DNA from: Alphaproteobacteria bacterium
GTDB taxonomy: Bacteria; Pseudomonadota; Alphaproteobacteria; Micavibrionales; Micavibrionaceae
Direction of reading: 5' to 3'
DNA length: 8,656 nt
Assembly (NCBI GenBank): GCA_030427765.1
Contig: JAUICS010000037.1
Location: 1 to 8,656 of the forward strand
A program made the position numbers and the translations under genes. The notes under the pieces are model-generated. The model was not told the origin of the DNA and did not search any database. It saw nothing but the letters and a program-made list of their open reading frames with translations. Each line of letters opens with the position of its first letter. Position 1 is the first letter of the stretch. Shown in pieces: positions 1-7,167 of this stretch.

Positions 1-1504
1 CGAATCCTTCACCGCGCGGGAAGCGGAATGCGATTGGACCATTATCATACGCGGCGGCGGTTGATACCATATGAACCAATTCGGCTTCATTCGATGCGGC
101 CATTAAAACCATGTTGGGAATGCACCCAAGATAGGCCGTGTCAAACGCCCCTGCATGTGTCTGGCCATCCGCGCCAACCAGACCGGCACGGTCGATGGCG
201 AAACGTACAGGCAGATTTTGTAAAGCGACATCGTGCACGACCTGATCATATCCGCGTTGGAGGAATGTTGAGTAAATCGCCGTAAACGGCTTATACCCCT
301 CGGTTGCCATTCCGGCGGCAAAGGTCACCGCGTGTTGTTCGGCAATGCCCACATCAAAAGTCCGTTCCGGAAATTCATGGGAGAACAAATCAATCCCTGT
401 GCCGGATGGCATGGCCGCTGTTATGCCGATGATTTTGTCATCTTTTTGTGCCTCTTTAATCAGGCTGTCTGCAAACACTTTGGTATAGCTGGGTGCTGCC
501 GGTGTCGGTTTATGTTGCTTTCCACTCACCACATCAAATTTTGCTACGCCATGCATTTTATCCTGTGATGTTTCGGCGGGTGTGTAACCCTTGCCCTTTT
601 GTGTAATGGCGTGGATAAGAACAGGGCCGTTGAAATCTGAATCTCTAACATTGCGCAGTATCGGTAGCAGGTGGTCCATATTGTGACCATCAACAGGCCC
701 GATGTAGTAAAACCCCAAGGATTCAAATAATGTGCCGTTTCCAAGGGCGGACCGTGCCGCTTCCTCCGCTTTTTGCGCGGCCTTACGAAACGGTGGTGGC
801 AGCAGTTTTGAAATATGTTTTGCCGCGTCACGCACGCCAATATACGGACGTGAGCTGATAAGGTCGGTCAGATAACGGCTTAGGGCACCGACGGGCGGTG
901 CAATCGACATTTCGTTGTCGTTTAGAATGACTACAAGCCGCGATTTCTGTGCGCCAGCGTTGTTCATGGCCTCATACGCCATTCCGGCGGACATCGCGCC
1001 ATCACCGACAACGCATATAACATTATTGTTATTGCCGCTTAAATCACGGGCAACGGCCATTCCCAATCCTGCGGAAATGGCGGTGGATGCGTGTGCCGCG
1101 CCAAATGGGTCAAATTCTGATTCAGACCGTTTTGTAAATCCGCTTAAACCGCCACCCTGGCGTAACGTATCAATGCGGTCACGGCGGCCAGTCAATATTT
1201 TATGGGGGTAGCATTGGTGCCCCACATCCCAGATTAACCGGTCGACAGGTGTATTGAAAACGGCATGAATGGCAACGGTCAGTTCAACGACGCCAAGCCC
1301 CGCGCCCAGATGGCCGCCAGTTTTTGATACGGCCTCAATCGTTTCCTGACGCAGCTCACCGGCCAATTGGGTCAGTGTTTTATTATCGAATGCACGGATA
1401 TCGCGAATATCGTTAATGCGATCAAGCAGATTTAAACCATCCGTATTTGTGCCTTCCAAAACGGCATCGTTGTCGTCAATGATAAGAGGTTTTATGTTTT
1501 TCAT
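1..1504 (-). CDS. dxs: 1-deoxy-D-xylulose-5-phosphate synthase, 3' end cut by window edge
   Basis: This enzyme condenses pyruvate and glyceraldehyde 3-phosphate to DXP using thiamine diphosphate and Mg2+, the entry step of the MEP isoprenoid pathway, in the cytosol. I translated the minus strand directly: it is open for 501 residues from an ATG at 1504 to the left edge. The family is about 620-650 residues, so most of the C-terminal transketolase domain is outside. Visible motifs are [10 protein letters not shown] near residue 62, [15 protein letters not shown] near 93, FGAAHAST near 134, the cofactor-binding GDGAMSAG near 167 with NDN near 192, IAEQHA near 386 with the catalytic Glu, and [15 protein letters not shown] near 435. 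An in-frame TGA lies three codons upstream of the ATG, so this is the first possible start, although no clear Shine-Dalgarno precedes it. The N-terminus is about 20 residues longer than the usual start just before LLDRI. HASTA replaces the more common HSSTS. Identity is very secure. Confidence 0.97.
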   Translation of the reverse strand, partial: MKNIKPLIIDDNDAVLEGTNTDGLNLLDRINDIRDIRAFDNKTLTQLAGELRQETIEAVSKTGGHLGAGLGVVELTVAIHAVFNTPVDRLIWDVGHQCYPHKILTGRRDRIDTLRQGGGLSGFTKRSESEFDPFGAAHASTAISAGLGMAVARDLSGNNNNVICVVGDGAMSAGMAYEAMNNAGAQKSRLVVILNDNEMSIAPPVGALSRYLTDLISSRPYIGVRDAAKHISKLLPPPFRKAAQKAEEAARSALGNGTLFESLGFYYIGPVDGHNMDHLLPILRNVRDSDFNGPVLIHAITQKGKGYTPAETSQDKMHGVAKFDVVSGKQHKPTPAAPSYTKVFADSLIKEAQKDDKIIGITAAMPSGTGIDLFSHEFPERTFDVGIAEQHAVTFAAGMATEGYKPFTAIYSTFLQRGYDQVVHDVALQNLPVRFAIDRAGLVGADGQTHAGAFDTAYLGCIPNMVLMAASNEAELVHMVSTAAAYDNGPIAFRFPRGEGF

Positions 1505-1607
1505 AACGCATCAGCTGTGGTTGATCAGAAAGTAGTGACAGAAAACACACCAAAAATCAATTATCATTAACCATAATGGTCAATATTTCTTGGAAATATA
1601 TGCCGGT

Positions 1608-2075
1608 TTATTTGCCCATGCTTTCGAGCATCCATGCAGCCTTTTCATGCACTTGTGTGCGGGCGATAAGCATATCCACTGTGGCTTCGTCGCCACCTTT
1701 TTCCGCGGCACGTAAGGCATTATATAGAACGCTGACAATTTCACGGTTATCACTGGCAAGCTGTTCCAGCATGTCTTTTGCGTCCGGAACCTGACCGGCC
1801 TCAGCCAAAGACGCGTCTTTCAACAATTCCTGATAATTTGCTGCAGCGTAACTTCCGAGAGCGCGAATACGCTCGGCAATTTCGTCTGTTGCCTGCCATA
1901 ATTCTGTGTATTGCAGTTCGAATAATTCATGCAATGCTTTGAAGCTCATACCTTCAACATTCCAATGGAATGAATGTGTTTTGAAATACAGAACAAATGT
2001 ATCTGCAAGAACCTTTTTTAATGCATTCACGATGTCTGTGTTTTCCTCTCCCGACATGTATGCTTGCTGTGCCAT
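1608..2075 (-). CDS. dps: Dps-family ferritin-like iron-storage/protection protein
   Basis: This is a 155-residue four-helix ferritin-like protein of the Dps (DNA protection during starvation) family. Such proteins form 12-subunit shells that oxidise Fe2+ with hydrogen peroxide and store the iron, limiting hydroxyl radical damage. The ferroxidase spacing of E. coli Dps (H51, H63, D67, D78, E82) is reproduced as H37, H49, E53, D64 and E68; the one change is Glu for Asp, common in this subgroup. The HWNVEG signature follows H37. The N-terminal tail is short and acidic with no lysine cluster, and there is no basic C-terminal tail, so DNA binding in the manner of E. coli Dps is doubtful; simple iron/peroxide detoxification is more likely. 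The start is fixed by an excellent ribosome binding site. The gene is transcribed toward dxs (103-bp gap) and away from asnB. An iron-response-like palindrome lies upstream. Confidence 0.93.
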   Translation of the reverse strand: MAQQAYMSGEENTDIVNALKKVLADTFVLYFKTHSFHWNVEGMSFKALHELFELQYTELWQATDEIAERIRALGSYAAANYQELLKDASLAEAGQVPDAKDMLEQLASDNREIVSVLYNALRAAEKGGDEATVDMLIARTQVHEKAAWMLESMGK

Positions 2076-2080
2076 AAAAA

Positions 2081-2086
2081 TCTCCT
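2081..2086 (-). promoter_or_regulatory. Ribosome binding site of dps
   Basis: The minus strand reads AGGAGA, five bases before the ATG at 2075. It is the strongest Shine-Dalgarno sequence in the window and decides the dps start. It suggests high translation, as expected for an abundant shell protein. Confidence 0.85.
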
Positions 2087-2114
2087 GAGTTTATGTTGCC
2101 TAACTGAATATACA

Positions 2115-2131
2115 CTTAGACCGTTTCTAAT
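2115..2131. promoter_or_regulatory. Interrupted palindrome resembling an Irr iron control element
   Basis: The sequence CTTAGACCGTTTCTAAT contains an exact inverted repeat, TTAGA-N5-TCTAA. Compared with the alphaproteobacterial iron control element TTTAGAA-N3-TTCTAAA bound by Irr (a Fur-family haem/iron regulator), 11 of the 14 specified positions agree. It sits 40-56 bp upstream of the dps start, inside the dps/asnB divergent region and next to candidate -35 hexamers of both genes. The match and position are seen in the sequence; binding by Irr or another Fur-like protein is inference, since a five-base half-site palindrome in AT-rich DNA can occur by chance. Confidence 0.4.
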
Positions 2132-2133
2132 TC

Positions 2134-2161
2134 TTGTCAATTCACCTTAAACCTTTATCCT
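2134..2161 (+). promoter_or_regulatory. Candidate sigma-70-like promoter for asnB
   Basis: TTGTCA (2134-2139, five of six against TTGACA) is followed after 16 bp by TATCCT (2156-2161, four of six against TATAAT), 39 bp before the asnB start. On the other strand TTGACA at 2140-2135 could be a -35 for dps, so the two -35 elements would overlap, but I see no good -10 at normal spacing for dps. Consensus match only. Confidence 0.3.
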
Positions 2162-2200
2162 GTTGTAAGAAAATTAAGACTGTAAAAGATATTTTCAATC

Positions 2201-4159
2201 ATGTGCGGAATTACCGGTATCATATCATTCGGGGGCGATAGCAAGGCCAAACAATCACGTATGAAGATTGTTGAAGACATGACGCATGCGATTACACATC
2301 GCGGTCCGGATGATCATGCGTTATGGGGGGATGATCATTCGCCCGTGGCATTCGGACACCGCCGTCTTTCCATTATCGATTTATCGCCGGAGGGGCGGCA
2401 ACCGATGGAATCGGCATCCGCTCGGTATGTCATTGCGTATAATGGCGAGATTTATAATTTCCTCGAATTGCGTAAGGATTTGGAACAAAAAGATATATCC
2501 TTTCGCGGCCGTTCGGATACCGAGGTCTTGCTGGCCGGATTTGATCACTGGGGTGTAAATCTGACGTTGCAGAAAATAAACGGGATGTTTGCCATCGCCC
2601 TGTGGGACAGGCAGGAAAGACGATTGTATTTGATACGCGATCGGCTTGGAAAAAAACCGCTTTATGTCGGATGGGCCGGTGATAACTTGCTCTTTTCCTC
2701 GGAACTTAAATCATTTCATACATGCGGTGATTTTAAACCATCGATTGACCGTAATGTATGTGCCTTGTACATGCGGTATTCATATGTCCCTGCGCCATTT
2801 TGCATCTTTGAAAACTGCATAACCGTTCCGCCCGGTGCCGTGGTTAGGGTGAATACACAGCAGACGAAAACGGGTGATGATTTATCATCGATGATTGAAC
2901 CGTACTGGTCGCATAAGCAGTGTATTGAGGACGCGGTTTCGAAACGCCAGAATATATCGGATGAAGATGCCTTGAACGGGTTTGAGCGTGAATTAAAGGC
3001 GGCGGTATCCCGCCGTATGATTTCTGATGTGCCGCTTGGTGCGTTTTTATCCGGCGGCCTTGATTCAACGCTTGTTGTCGCGTTGATGCAGCAGATATCG
3101 GACTCACCGGTTAAAACGTTTTCCGTTGGGTTCTCAGAATCAGAATTTGATGAGGCACGCCATGCACGGCGCGTGGCGGAGTTTTTGGGGACCGAGCATC
3201 ATGAAACGTATTTGCAACCGGAAGACGCGCTCGACCTAATTCCAAACTTGCCGGATATGTACGATGAGCCGTTTGCCGATCAATCCCAATTACCAACGGC
3301 GATTATTTCCGCGTACGCCCGTAAACATGTGACGGTTGTTCTGTCCGGTGATGGTGGGGATGAGGTTCTGGGCGGGTATCAACGCCATTATTCCGTCCCG
3401 TCATTATGGTCTAAAATTAAATATATACCCCGTCCTTTACGTGCCGGTATGGCATGCCTGCTAGAATCTATGCCGTATGGGTTCTGGGGTGTGTTTAATA
3501 AAGTTTCGCCGCAGATTGCGGAACGTGCGGAGAAGGTAACCGGTATATTAGGCCAGAAATCGGCGGAAGATGTTTATAGGCATCTGCTTAGCCACTGGAA
3601 ACGCACGGATGATTTGGTGCTCGGCGGGCAAGAACCGCAAATGCCGCTATATAGTGAACGCATGAACATTAAATCGTTATCTTTTGCCGAACGTATGATG
3701 TATGGCGATGCGTTATCCTATCTGCCAAATGATATTCTGGTGAAGGTTGATCGTGCATCCATGGCCTATGCGCTTGAGGCGCGGGCACCGTTTCTGGATG
3801 TGAATTTGTTTTCGTATTTATGGTCATTGCCGCATAGTATGAAGGTTCGCGGCGGAAAAGGAAAATGGTTAAGCCGTAAATTGCTGGAACGCTACTTGCC
3901 GTCCGATATATTTGATCGCCCAAAACAGGGTTTTTCTGTCCCTGTGCGGAAATGGCTTCAGGGGCCGCTTAATTCATGGGCGAACGATCTGATATCACAC
4001 GACCGATTAAGGGCCGATGGGATATTAAATCCGGATTTGGTTCGTAAGGAGTGGGATTGCTGTGTTGATGAAAAGGCAAATGCACGTGCCGGTGCGGCAT
4101 CATCACGAATGTGGAATGTTCTTATGTTTCAGGCGTGGAAACAAAAATGGATGCCGTAA
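2201..4159 (+). CDS. asnB: Asparagine synthetase, glutamine-hydrolysing
   Basis: This 652-residue class II enzyme makes asparagine from aspartate, ATP and glutamine. The N-terminal Ntn glutaminase domain (about 1-210) has the nucleophile Cys2 directly after Met, which fixes the start, plus R54, NGEIYN at 81-86 and D106 in RSDTE. The ammonia-using synthetase domain has the PP-loop SGGLDS at 284-289, YDEPFAD, SGDGGDE at 382-388 and the VDRASMAYALEARAPFLD segment. All key residues are present, so it should be active. It is longer than E. coli AsnB (554 residues) and fits the 610-650-residue group common in bacteria, some members of which sit in surface-polysaccharide clusters or modify other carboxylates; no such genes are nearby here. 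No clear Shine-Dalgarno is visible before the ATG. It diverges from dps and converges on the phosphatase gene with a 4-bp gap. Confidence 0.94.
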   Translation: MCGITGIISFGGDSKAKQSRMKIVEDMTHAITHRGPDDHALWGDDHSPVAFGHRRLSIIDLSPEGRQPMESASARYVIAYNGEIYNFLELRKDLEQKDISFRGRSDTEVLLAGFDHWGVNLTLQKINGMFAIALWDRQERRLYLIRDRLGKKPLYVGWAGDNLLFSSELKSFHTCGDFKPSIDRNVCALYMRYSYVPAPFCIFENCITVPPGAVVRVNTQQTKTGDDLSSMIEPYWSHKQCIEDAVSKRQNISDEDALNGFERELKAAVSRRMISDVPLGAFLSGGLDSTLVVALMQQISDSPVKTFSVGFSESEFDEARHARRVAEFLGTEHHETYLQPEDALDLIPNLPDMYDEPFADQSQLPTAIISAYARKHVTVVLSGDGGDEVLGGYQRHYSVPSLWSKIKYIPRPLRAGMACLLESMPYGFWGVFNKVSPQIAERAEKVTGILGQKSAEDVYRHLLSHWKRTDDLVLGGQEPQMPLYSERMNIKSLSFAERMMYGDALSYLPNDILVKVDRASMAYALEARAPFLDVNLFSYLWSLPHSMKVRGGKGKWLSRKLLERYLPSDIFDRPKQGFSVPVRKWLQGPLNSWANDLISHDRLRADGILNPDLVRKEWDCCVDEKANARAGAASSRMWNVLMFQAWKQKWMP

Positions 4160-4163
4160 AAAA

Positions 4164-4901
4164 TTAATTCCTGGCGTATAAGAAACGCCGCTCACGTCCT
4201 TCCAAAACCAATGCCGTTAGTGTACCGTTTCTGTATGCACCAGTGTCAATGCCAATGCGGCTGGGTGCGATTTTGGGTTCGTCGTAGATGGTATGTCCAT
4301 ACACAACGCATTTGTCGAGCGTGCCATCATAGGATGTAAACGGCTCGCGGATGGATATCATTGTCTGTTCTGACTGGCCGTCCAGCGGTTTTTCAGGATC
4401 AATACCGGCATGAACGAACATGTAATCACCAATGATATGGTGAAACTGTAATGTATTCAGAAAACTGACATGACTGGCCGGACATTTCTGTTTTATCAAA
4501 TTTTGCAGATTTTCAATTTCCGACACAGATAATGTAATATTGTCTGTGTTTATGCCGTAGCTTTTTAAGGTCTGTAATCCACCCCATTCCAACCATGCCA
4601 TAGCGCCGTATGACCCGCCGATAAATTCCTGAAACGCCTGTTCATGGTTTCCCTTCAGAAAGATGCGGTTTACACCGTCCTGATTCCCTTTGCGTAGGAT
4701 AAGGTTGTCAATGACCTCGCGGCTTTGCGGTCCACGATCAATATAATCGCCCATATATACGATGCTGACGGTATCCGCGGGTGATTTTGCCAGATCAATG
4801 GCGATTGTTTCATGCAAATCATCCAGTAATTCAAATTCGCCGTGGATGTCCCCGATGGCGTATACGCGGTGGTTGTCAGGTACTGAAAAAGTCGTTTCCA
4901 T
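4164..4901 (-). CDS. PPP-type metallophosphatase (Ser/Thr protein phosphatase-like)
   Basis: This 245-residue calcineurin-like phosphoesterase carries the full two-metal signature of the PPP family: GDIHG at 17-21, GDYIDRG at 51-57, GNHE at 84-87, HAG at 164-166 and YGHT at 201-204, followed by the GIDTGAYRNGTLTAL segment. Likely metal ligands are D18, H20, D52, N85, H164 and H203, with H86 as the general acid. Bacterial relatives include lambda-type protein phosphatases, PrpA/PrpB and diadenosine tetraphosphatase ApaH; the length and C-terminal motif favour a protein-phosphatase-like member, but the substrate cannot be read from sequence. No signal peptide or membrane segment is visible, so it should be cytosolic. 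It converges on asnB and is divergent from the deacetylase gene with only 27 bp between starts. No Shine-Dalgarno precedes the ATG. Confidence 0.88.
   Translation of the reverse strand: METTFSVPDNHRVYAIGDIHGEFELLDDLHETIAIDLAKSPADTVSIVYMGDYIDRGPQSREVIDNLILRKGNQDGVNRIFLKGNHEQAFQEFIGGSYGAMAWLEWGGLQTLKSYGINTDNITLSVSEIENLQNLIKQKCPASHVSFLNTLQFHHIIGDYMFVHAGIDPEKPLDGQSEQTMISIREPFTSYDGTLDKCVVYGHTIYDEPKIAPSRIGIDTGAYRNGTLTALVLEGRERRFLYARN
4173..4189 (-). terminator. Weak hairpin at the 3' end of the phosphatase gene
   Basis: GGCGT (4173-4177) pairs with ACGCC (4185-4189) around a 7-base loop, inside the last codons of the phosphatase gene. On the minus strand a run of six T follows, but nine bases after the stem, so it is a poor intrinsic terminator. 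It is the only hairpin near the asnB/phosphatase junction. Confidence 0.2.
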
Positions 4902-4928
4902 TATATTTTAAATCATTACACTGTTGTT

Positions 4929-5858
4929 ATGTCTTACAGGATATACGCACATACGGCGTCTTTGGATCACGACACAGGGGCCGGCCATCCGGAACGCGCG
5001 CATAGAATTTCACATTTAGAAGGTGTGATCAATGACCATAGTAAATTACGGACATTCTATACCGCGGCAAAACGTGCAACCAAGGATCAGATATGCCGTG
5101 TCCATGATGCGGAGTATTATGAATTTCTGGCACGTAACCGGCCAGAAGATGGATTGGTTGGTATTGACGGGGATACGATTATGTCGCCAGGGACTTGGGA
5201 TGCCGCGCATTACGCCGCTGGAAGTGTATGTCAGGCGGTGGATGACATTTTCGGCGGTGATACTAAGCGGGCGTTTTGTATGGTTCGGCCACCGGGGCAT
5301 CATGCCGAACCGCATAAGGCTATGGGATTTTGCTTTTTCAACAACATCGCGATCGGGGCGGCGCATGCCCATCATGTGTACGGAAAGAAGCGGATTGCCA
5401 TAATTGATTTTGACGTGCATCACGGTAACGGCACGGATACATTTTCGCGGCAGGTTGATTATCTTTTTTATGTATCCAGCCATGAATACCCGTTGTTTCC
5501 CGGTACCGGCGGACCAAATACGAATAAGGACGGGCATGTCCTGAATTGCATAATTAGCCATAATGCGGACGGTGATGATGTGAGGCGTATTTACGAGGCG
5601 GAGATTATTCCGGCGCTTCGATCATATGATCCCGATTTTGTCATGATATCCGCCGGTTTTGACGCACATGAACGTGACCCGTTGGCATCTGTCAATTTGA
5701 TGGGTGAGGATTTCGGCTGGATTACACGGCAACTCGTCGACGTGGCGGACAACAGCGCGTCCGGACAAATCGTTTCGGTTCTCGAAGGCGGATATGATTT
5801 GCAAGGATTGGAAGATGGCACATTAGAACATTTGAATGTCCTGTTTTCCGATGAATAA
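4929..5858 (+). CDS. Zinc-dependent deacetylase of the histone deacetylase / AcuC superfamily
   Basis: This 309-residue arginase-fold hydrolase removes acetyl groups from acetyl-lysine or acetylated polyamines and related amides. The pattern is complete: CLDHDTG-like ASLDHDTGAGHPERAHRI at the N-terminus, PPGHHA with the catalytic His pair H124/H125, the zinc site D162 and H164 in IDFDVHHGNGT, the third ligand D245 in SAGFDAH, and the transition-state tyrosine Y289 in EGGYD. It resembles the bacterial HDAC-like amidohydrolases related to eukaryotic class II enzymes. It is a single domain with no transit signal. The start at 4929 matches the usual family N-terminus, but no Shine-Dalgarno is visible. 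It heads the plus-strand run, 81 bp before xseB. An HDAC-like gene before xseB-ispA is, as I recall, a recurrent alphaproteobacterial arrangement; the physiological substrate there is unknown to me. Confidence 0.92.
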   Translation: MSYRIYAHTASLDHDTGAGHPERAHRISHLEGVINDHSKLRTFYTAAKRATKDQICRVHDAEYYEFLARNRPEDGLVGIDGDTIMSPGTWDAAHYAAGSVCQAVDDIFGGDTKRAFCMVRPPGHHAEPHKAMGFCFFNNIAIGAAHAHHVYGKKRIAIIDFDVHHGNGTDTFSRQVDYLFYVSSHEYPLFPGTGGPNTNKDGHVLNCIISHNADGDDVRRIYEAEIIPALRSYDPDFVMISAGFDAHERDPLASVNLMGEDFGWITRQLVDVADNSASGQIVSVLEGGYDLQGLEDGTLEHLNVLFSDE

Positions 5859-5872
5859 CAGGTGTTTCTGTC

Positions 5873-5901
5873 TTGCTGAAACCATCTATCTGGAATAGAC
5901 T
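5873..5901 (+). promoter_or_regulatory. Possible weak promoter before xseB
   Basis: TTGCTG (5873-5878) and TAGACT (5896-5901) are separated by 17 bp in the 81-bp gap between the deacetylase gene and xseB. Matches to the sigma-70 consensus are only three and four of six. The gap is large enough for a separate promoter, but read-through from the deacetylase gene is equally possible. Confidence 0.2.
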
Positions 5902-5939
5902 AACGTCTTAAATAATTCAAATGAGTTGCAGCGTAAAAC

Positions 5940-6218
5940 GTGAATCAAGCAAGCCCGAATAGCAGTGAAGCAGGCATTAGTGATAAGCCAATCGGTGATC
6001 TGAGTTTTGAGGAGGCCATGGCCGAGCTTGAAACCATTGTAGGGCAGCTTGAAAGTGGAAAGGCAATGCTGGAACATTCCATTGCGTATTATGAGCGCGG
6101 AGTGAACTTAAAACGGCATTGCGAGAAGAAGCTGAAAGAAGCGCAAAGTAAAATCGAACTTATCCATGTTGGCGAGAACGGGGAAATATCTGCAAAGCCA
6201 ATGGATGATAATGCATAA
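5940..6218 (+). CDS. xseB: Exodeoxyribonuclease VII small subunit
   Basis: This 92-residue helical protein is the small subunit of exonuclease VII, which degrades single-stranded DNA in both directions together with XseA (not in this window). The family core is clear: DLSFEEAMAELETIVGQLESG, then the two-helix coiled-coil hairpin with YERGVNLKRHCEKKLKEAQSKIE, ending with a short acidic tail. The start is GTG at 5940: an in-frame TAA lies at 5934-5936, and the next in-frame ATG (6018) would remove the conserved SFEEA helix start. An ATG at 5921 is out of frame. The ribosome binding site is weak. ispA follows after 23 nt, the classic xseB-ispA pairing. Confidence 0.93.
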   Translation: MNQASPNSSEAGISDKPIGDLSFEEAMAELETIVGQLESGKAMLEHSIAYYERGVNLKRHCEKKLKEAQSKIELIHVGENGEISAKPMDDNA

Positions 6219-6229
6219 CACGACACTCT

Positions 6230-6234
6230 GGAGA
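6230..6234 (+). promoter_or_regulatory. Ribosome binding site of ispA
   Basis: GGAGA lies seven bases before the ATG at 6242, supporting that start and independent translation of ispA within the xseB-ispA transcript. Confidence 0.7.
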
Positions 6235-6241
6235 TAAATAA

Positions 6242-7153
6242 ATGGCACCTTCACCACGTGAAACCTCGGATAAACTTCAAGATGCCATGGAGGATTGTGC
6301 GGAGGCCACCAACCGCACGATTTCAAAATTATTGCCCGAAACGGATTTGGCGGAAGCGCGTTTGTATGACGCTATGCGTCACGGCACACTTAGTGGCGGT
6401 AAGCGTTTGCGACCGTTTTTGTGTCTGCAGGCAGCGAGTTTGTTTAACGTAGACCGTAAAAGCGCAAAACGCGTGGCGGCGGCCATTGAATTTGCGCATT
6501 GTTATTCCCTAATACATGATGACCTTCCCGCGATGGATAATTCCAGTATGCGGCGCGGTGTCCCAACGGTGCATCGTGAGTATGATGAGGCCACGGCGAT
6601 TCTCGCTGGTGATGCGCTTTTGACGTTATCGTTTGAGGTGTTGAGCGATCCGGATACACATGAAGACCCACGTGTTCGTATTAAATTGATCAATGAACTA
6701 GCAAAGGCAGCGGGTGGTCATGGAATGGTTGGTGGCCAGATGCTGGACCTTATCGGTGAAGAAGAAGAATTTGATTTGGGAACGGTTAGTCGCCTTCAGC
6801 GCATGAAAACCGGTCGTTTGATTGCGTTTGCGTGTGAGGCCGGTGCCATACTTGGAAAAGCTGGGGAGCAGCAGCATAAAGCTTTATGTAATTACGCATA
6901 TGACCTCGGTCTCGCGTTTCAGGTGACAGACGATATTCTGGATGTTGAGGCCGACCCGTCTACAACCGGAAAACCGGCGAATCAGGACGAAAAGGCCGGA
7001 AAATCAACATTCGTGTCTACAATGGGTAAGGAACAGGCCAAAATGCGGGCCGAGATGCTTATTCATCAGGCCATACGCCATCTTGCCATTTTCGAGCACC
7101 GCGCGGACCTTCTGCGTGAATTGGCCCTATATGTTCTTCAACGTCGCGTCTAA
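6242..7153 (+). CDS. ispA: Farnesyl diphosphate synthase (short-chain polyprenyl synthase)
   Basis: This 303-residue all-helical enzyme adds isopentenyl diphosphate to DMAPP and GPP to give C15 farnesyl diphosphate, the precursor for quinone side chains, undecaprenyl phosphate and hopanoids. Visible motifs are GGKRLRP at 52-58, the first aspartate-rich motif DDLPAMD at 93-99, MRRG just after it, GGQMLDL in mid-protein, and the second aspartate-rich motif DDILD at 230-234 preceded by FQVT. Chain length is hinted by Tyr at the fifth position before the first Asp (HCYSLIHDD), the same as in E. coli IspA, with the two-residue insertion typical of bacterial farnesyl synthases; a bulky residue there blocks longer products. 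C20 (geranylgeranyl) activity cannot be excluded. It lies between xseB and hisA with short gaps. Confidence 0.93.
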   Translation: MAPSPRETSDKLQDAMEDCAEATNRTISKLLPETDLAEARLYDAMRHGTLSGGKRLRPFLCLQAASLFNVDRKSAKRVAAAIEFAHCYSLIHDDLPAMDNSSMRRGVPTVHREYDEATAILAGDALLTLSFEVLSDPDTHEDPRVRIKLINELAKAAGGHGMVGGQMLDLIGEEEEFDLGTVSRLQRMKTGRLIAFACEAGAILGKAGEQQHKALCNYAYDLGLAFQVTDDILDVEADPSTTGKPANQDEKAGKSTFVSTMGKEQAKMRAEMLIHQAIRHLAIFEHRADLLRELALYVLQRRV

Positions 7154-7155
7154 AT

Positions 7156-7161
7156 GAGGGG
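7156..7161 (+). promoter_or_regulatory. Ribosome binding site of hisA
   Basis: GAGGGG starts two bases after the ispA stop codon and is six bases before the hisA ATG. It fixes the hisA start and fits translation from a shared ispA-hisA message. Confidence 0.75.
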
Positions 7162-7167
7162 AATAAG

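Noticed and set aside
544..840. Open frames of 70-98 codons in the left 1.5 kb (for example 544-840 minus, 915-1211 plus)
   Set aside because: All lie within dxs in other frames; translating the minus strand from 1504 gives continuous DXS sequence with its cofactor and catalytic motifs.
1583..1599. Perfect 7-bp AT-rich inverted repeat ATATTTC-TTG-GAAATAT downstream of dps
   Set aside because: No T-run follows on the minus strand, the stem is almost all A/T and the loop is only three bases; it is not a convincing terminator, and no known operator matches.
1505..1607. Promoter for dxs in the dps-dxs gap
   Set aside because: TTGACC and GATAAT-like hexamers are present on the minus strand but the spacing (about 12 bp) is wrong; no supportable promoter, though read-through from dps is possible.
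2201..4159. asnB as part of a surface-polysaccharide or natural-product cluster
   Set aside because: Long AsnB-type proteins often occur in such clusters, but no glycosyltransferase, exosortase or peptide-synthetase gene is present in this window.
5046..5561. 171-codon minus-strand frame opposite the deacetylase gene
   Set aside because: It lies antisense to motif-complete HDAC coding sequence and shows no family resemblance; it is a shadow frame.
5861..5883. Imperfect hairpin (GGT-G-TTTC with GAAACC) after the deacetylase gene
   Set aside because: It has a bulged 6-bp stem, a 9-base loop and no following T-run; it is not supportable as a terminator or a riboswitch.
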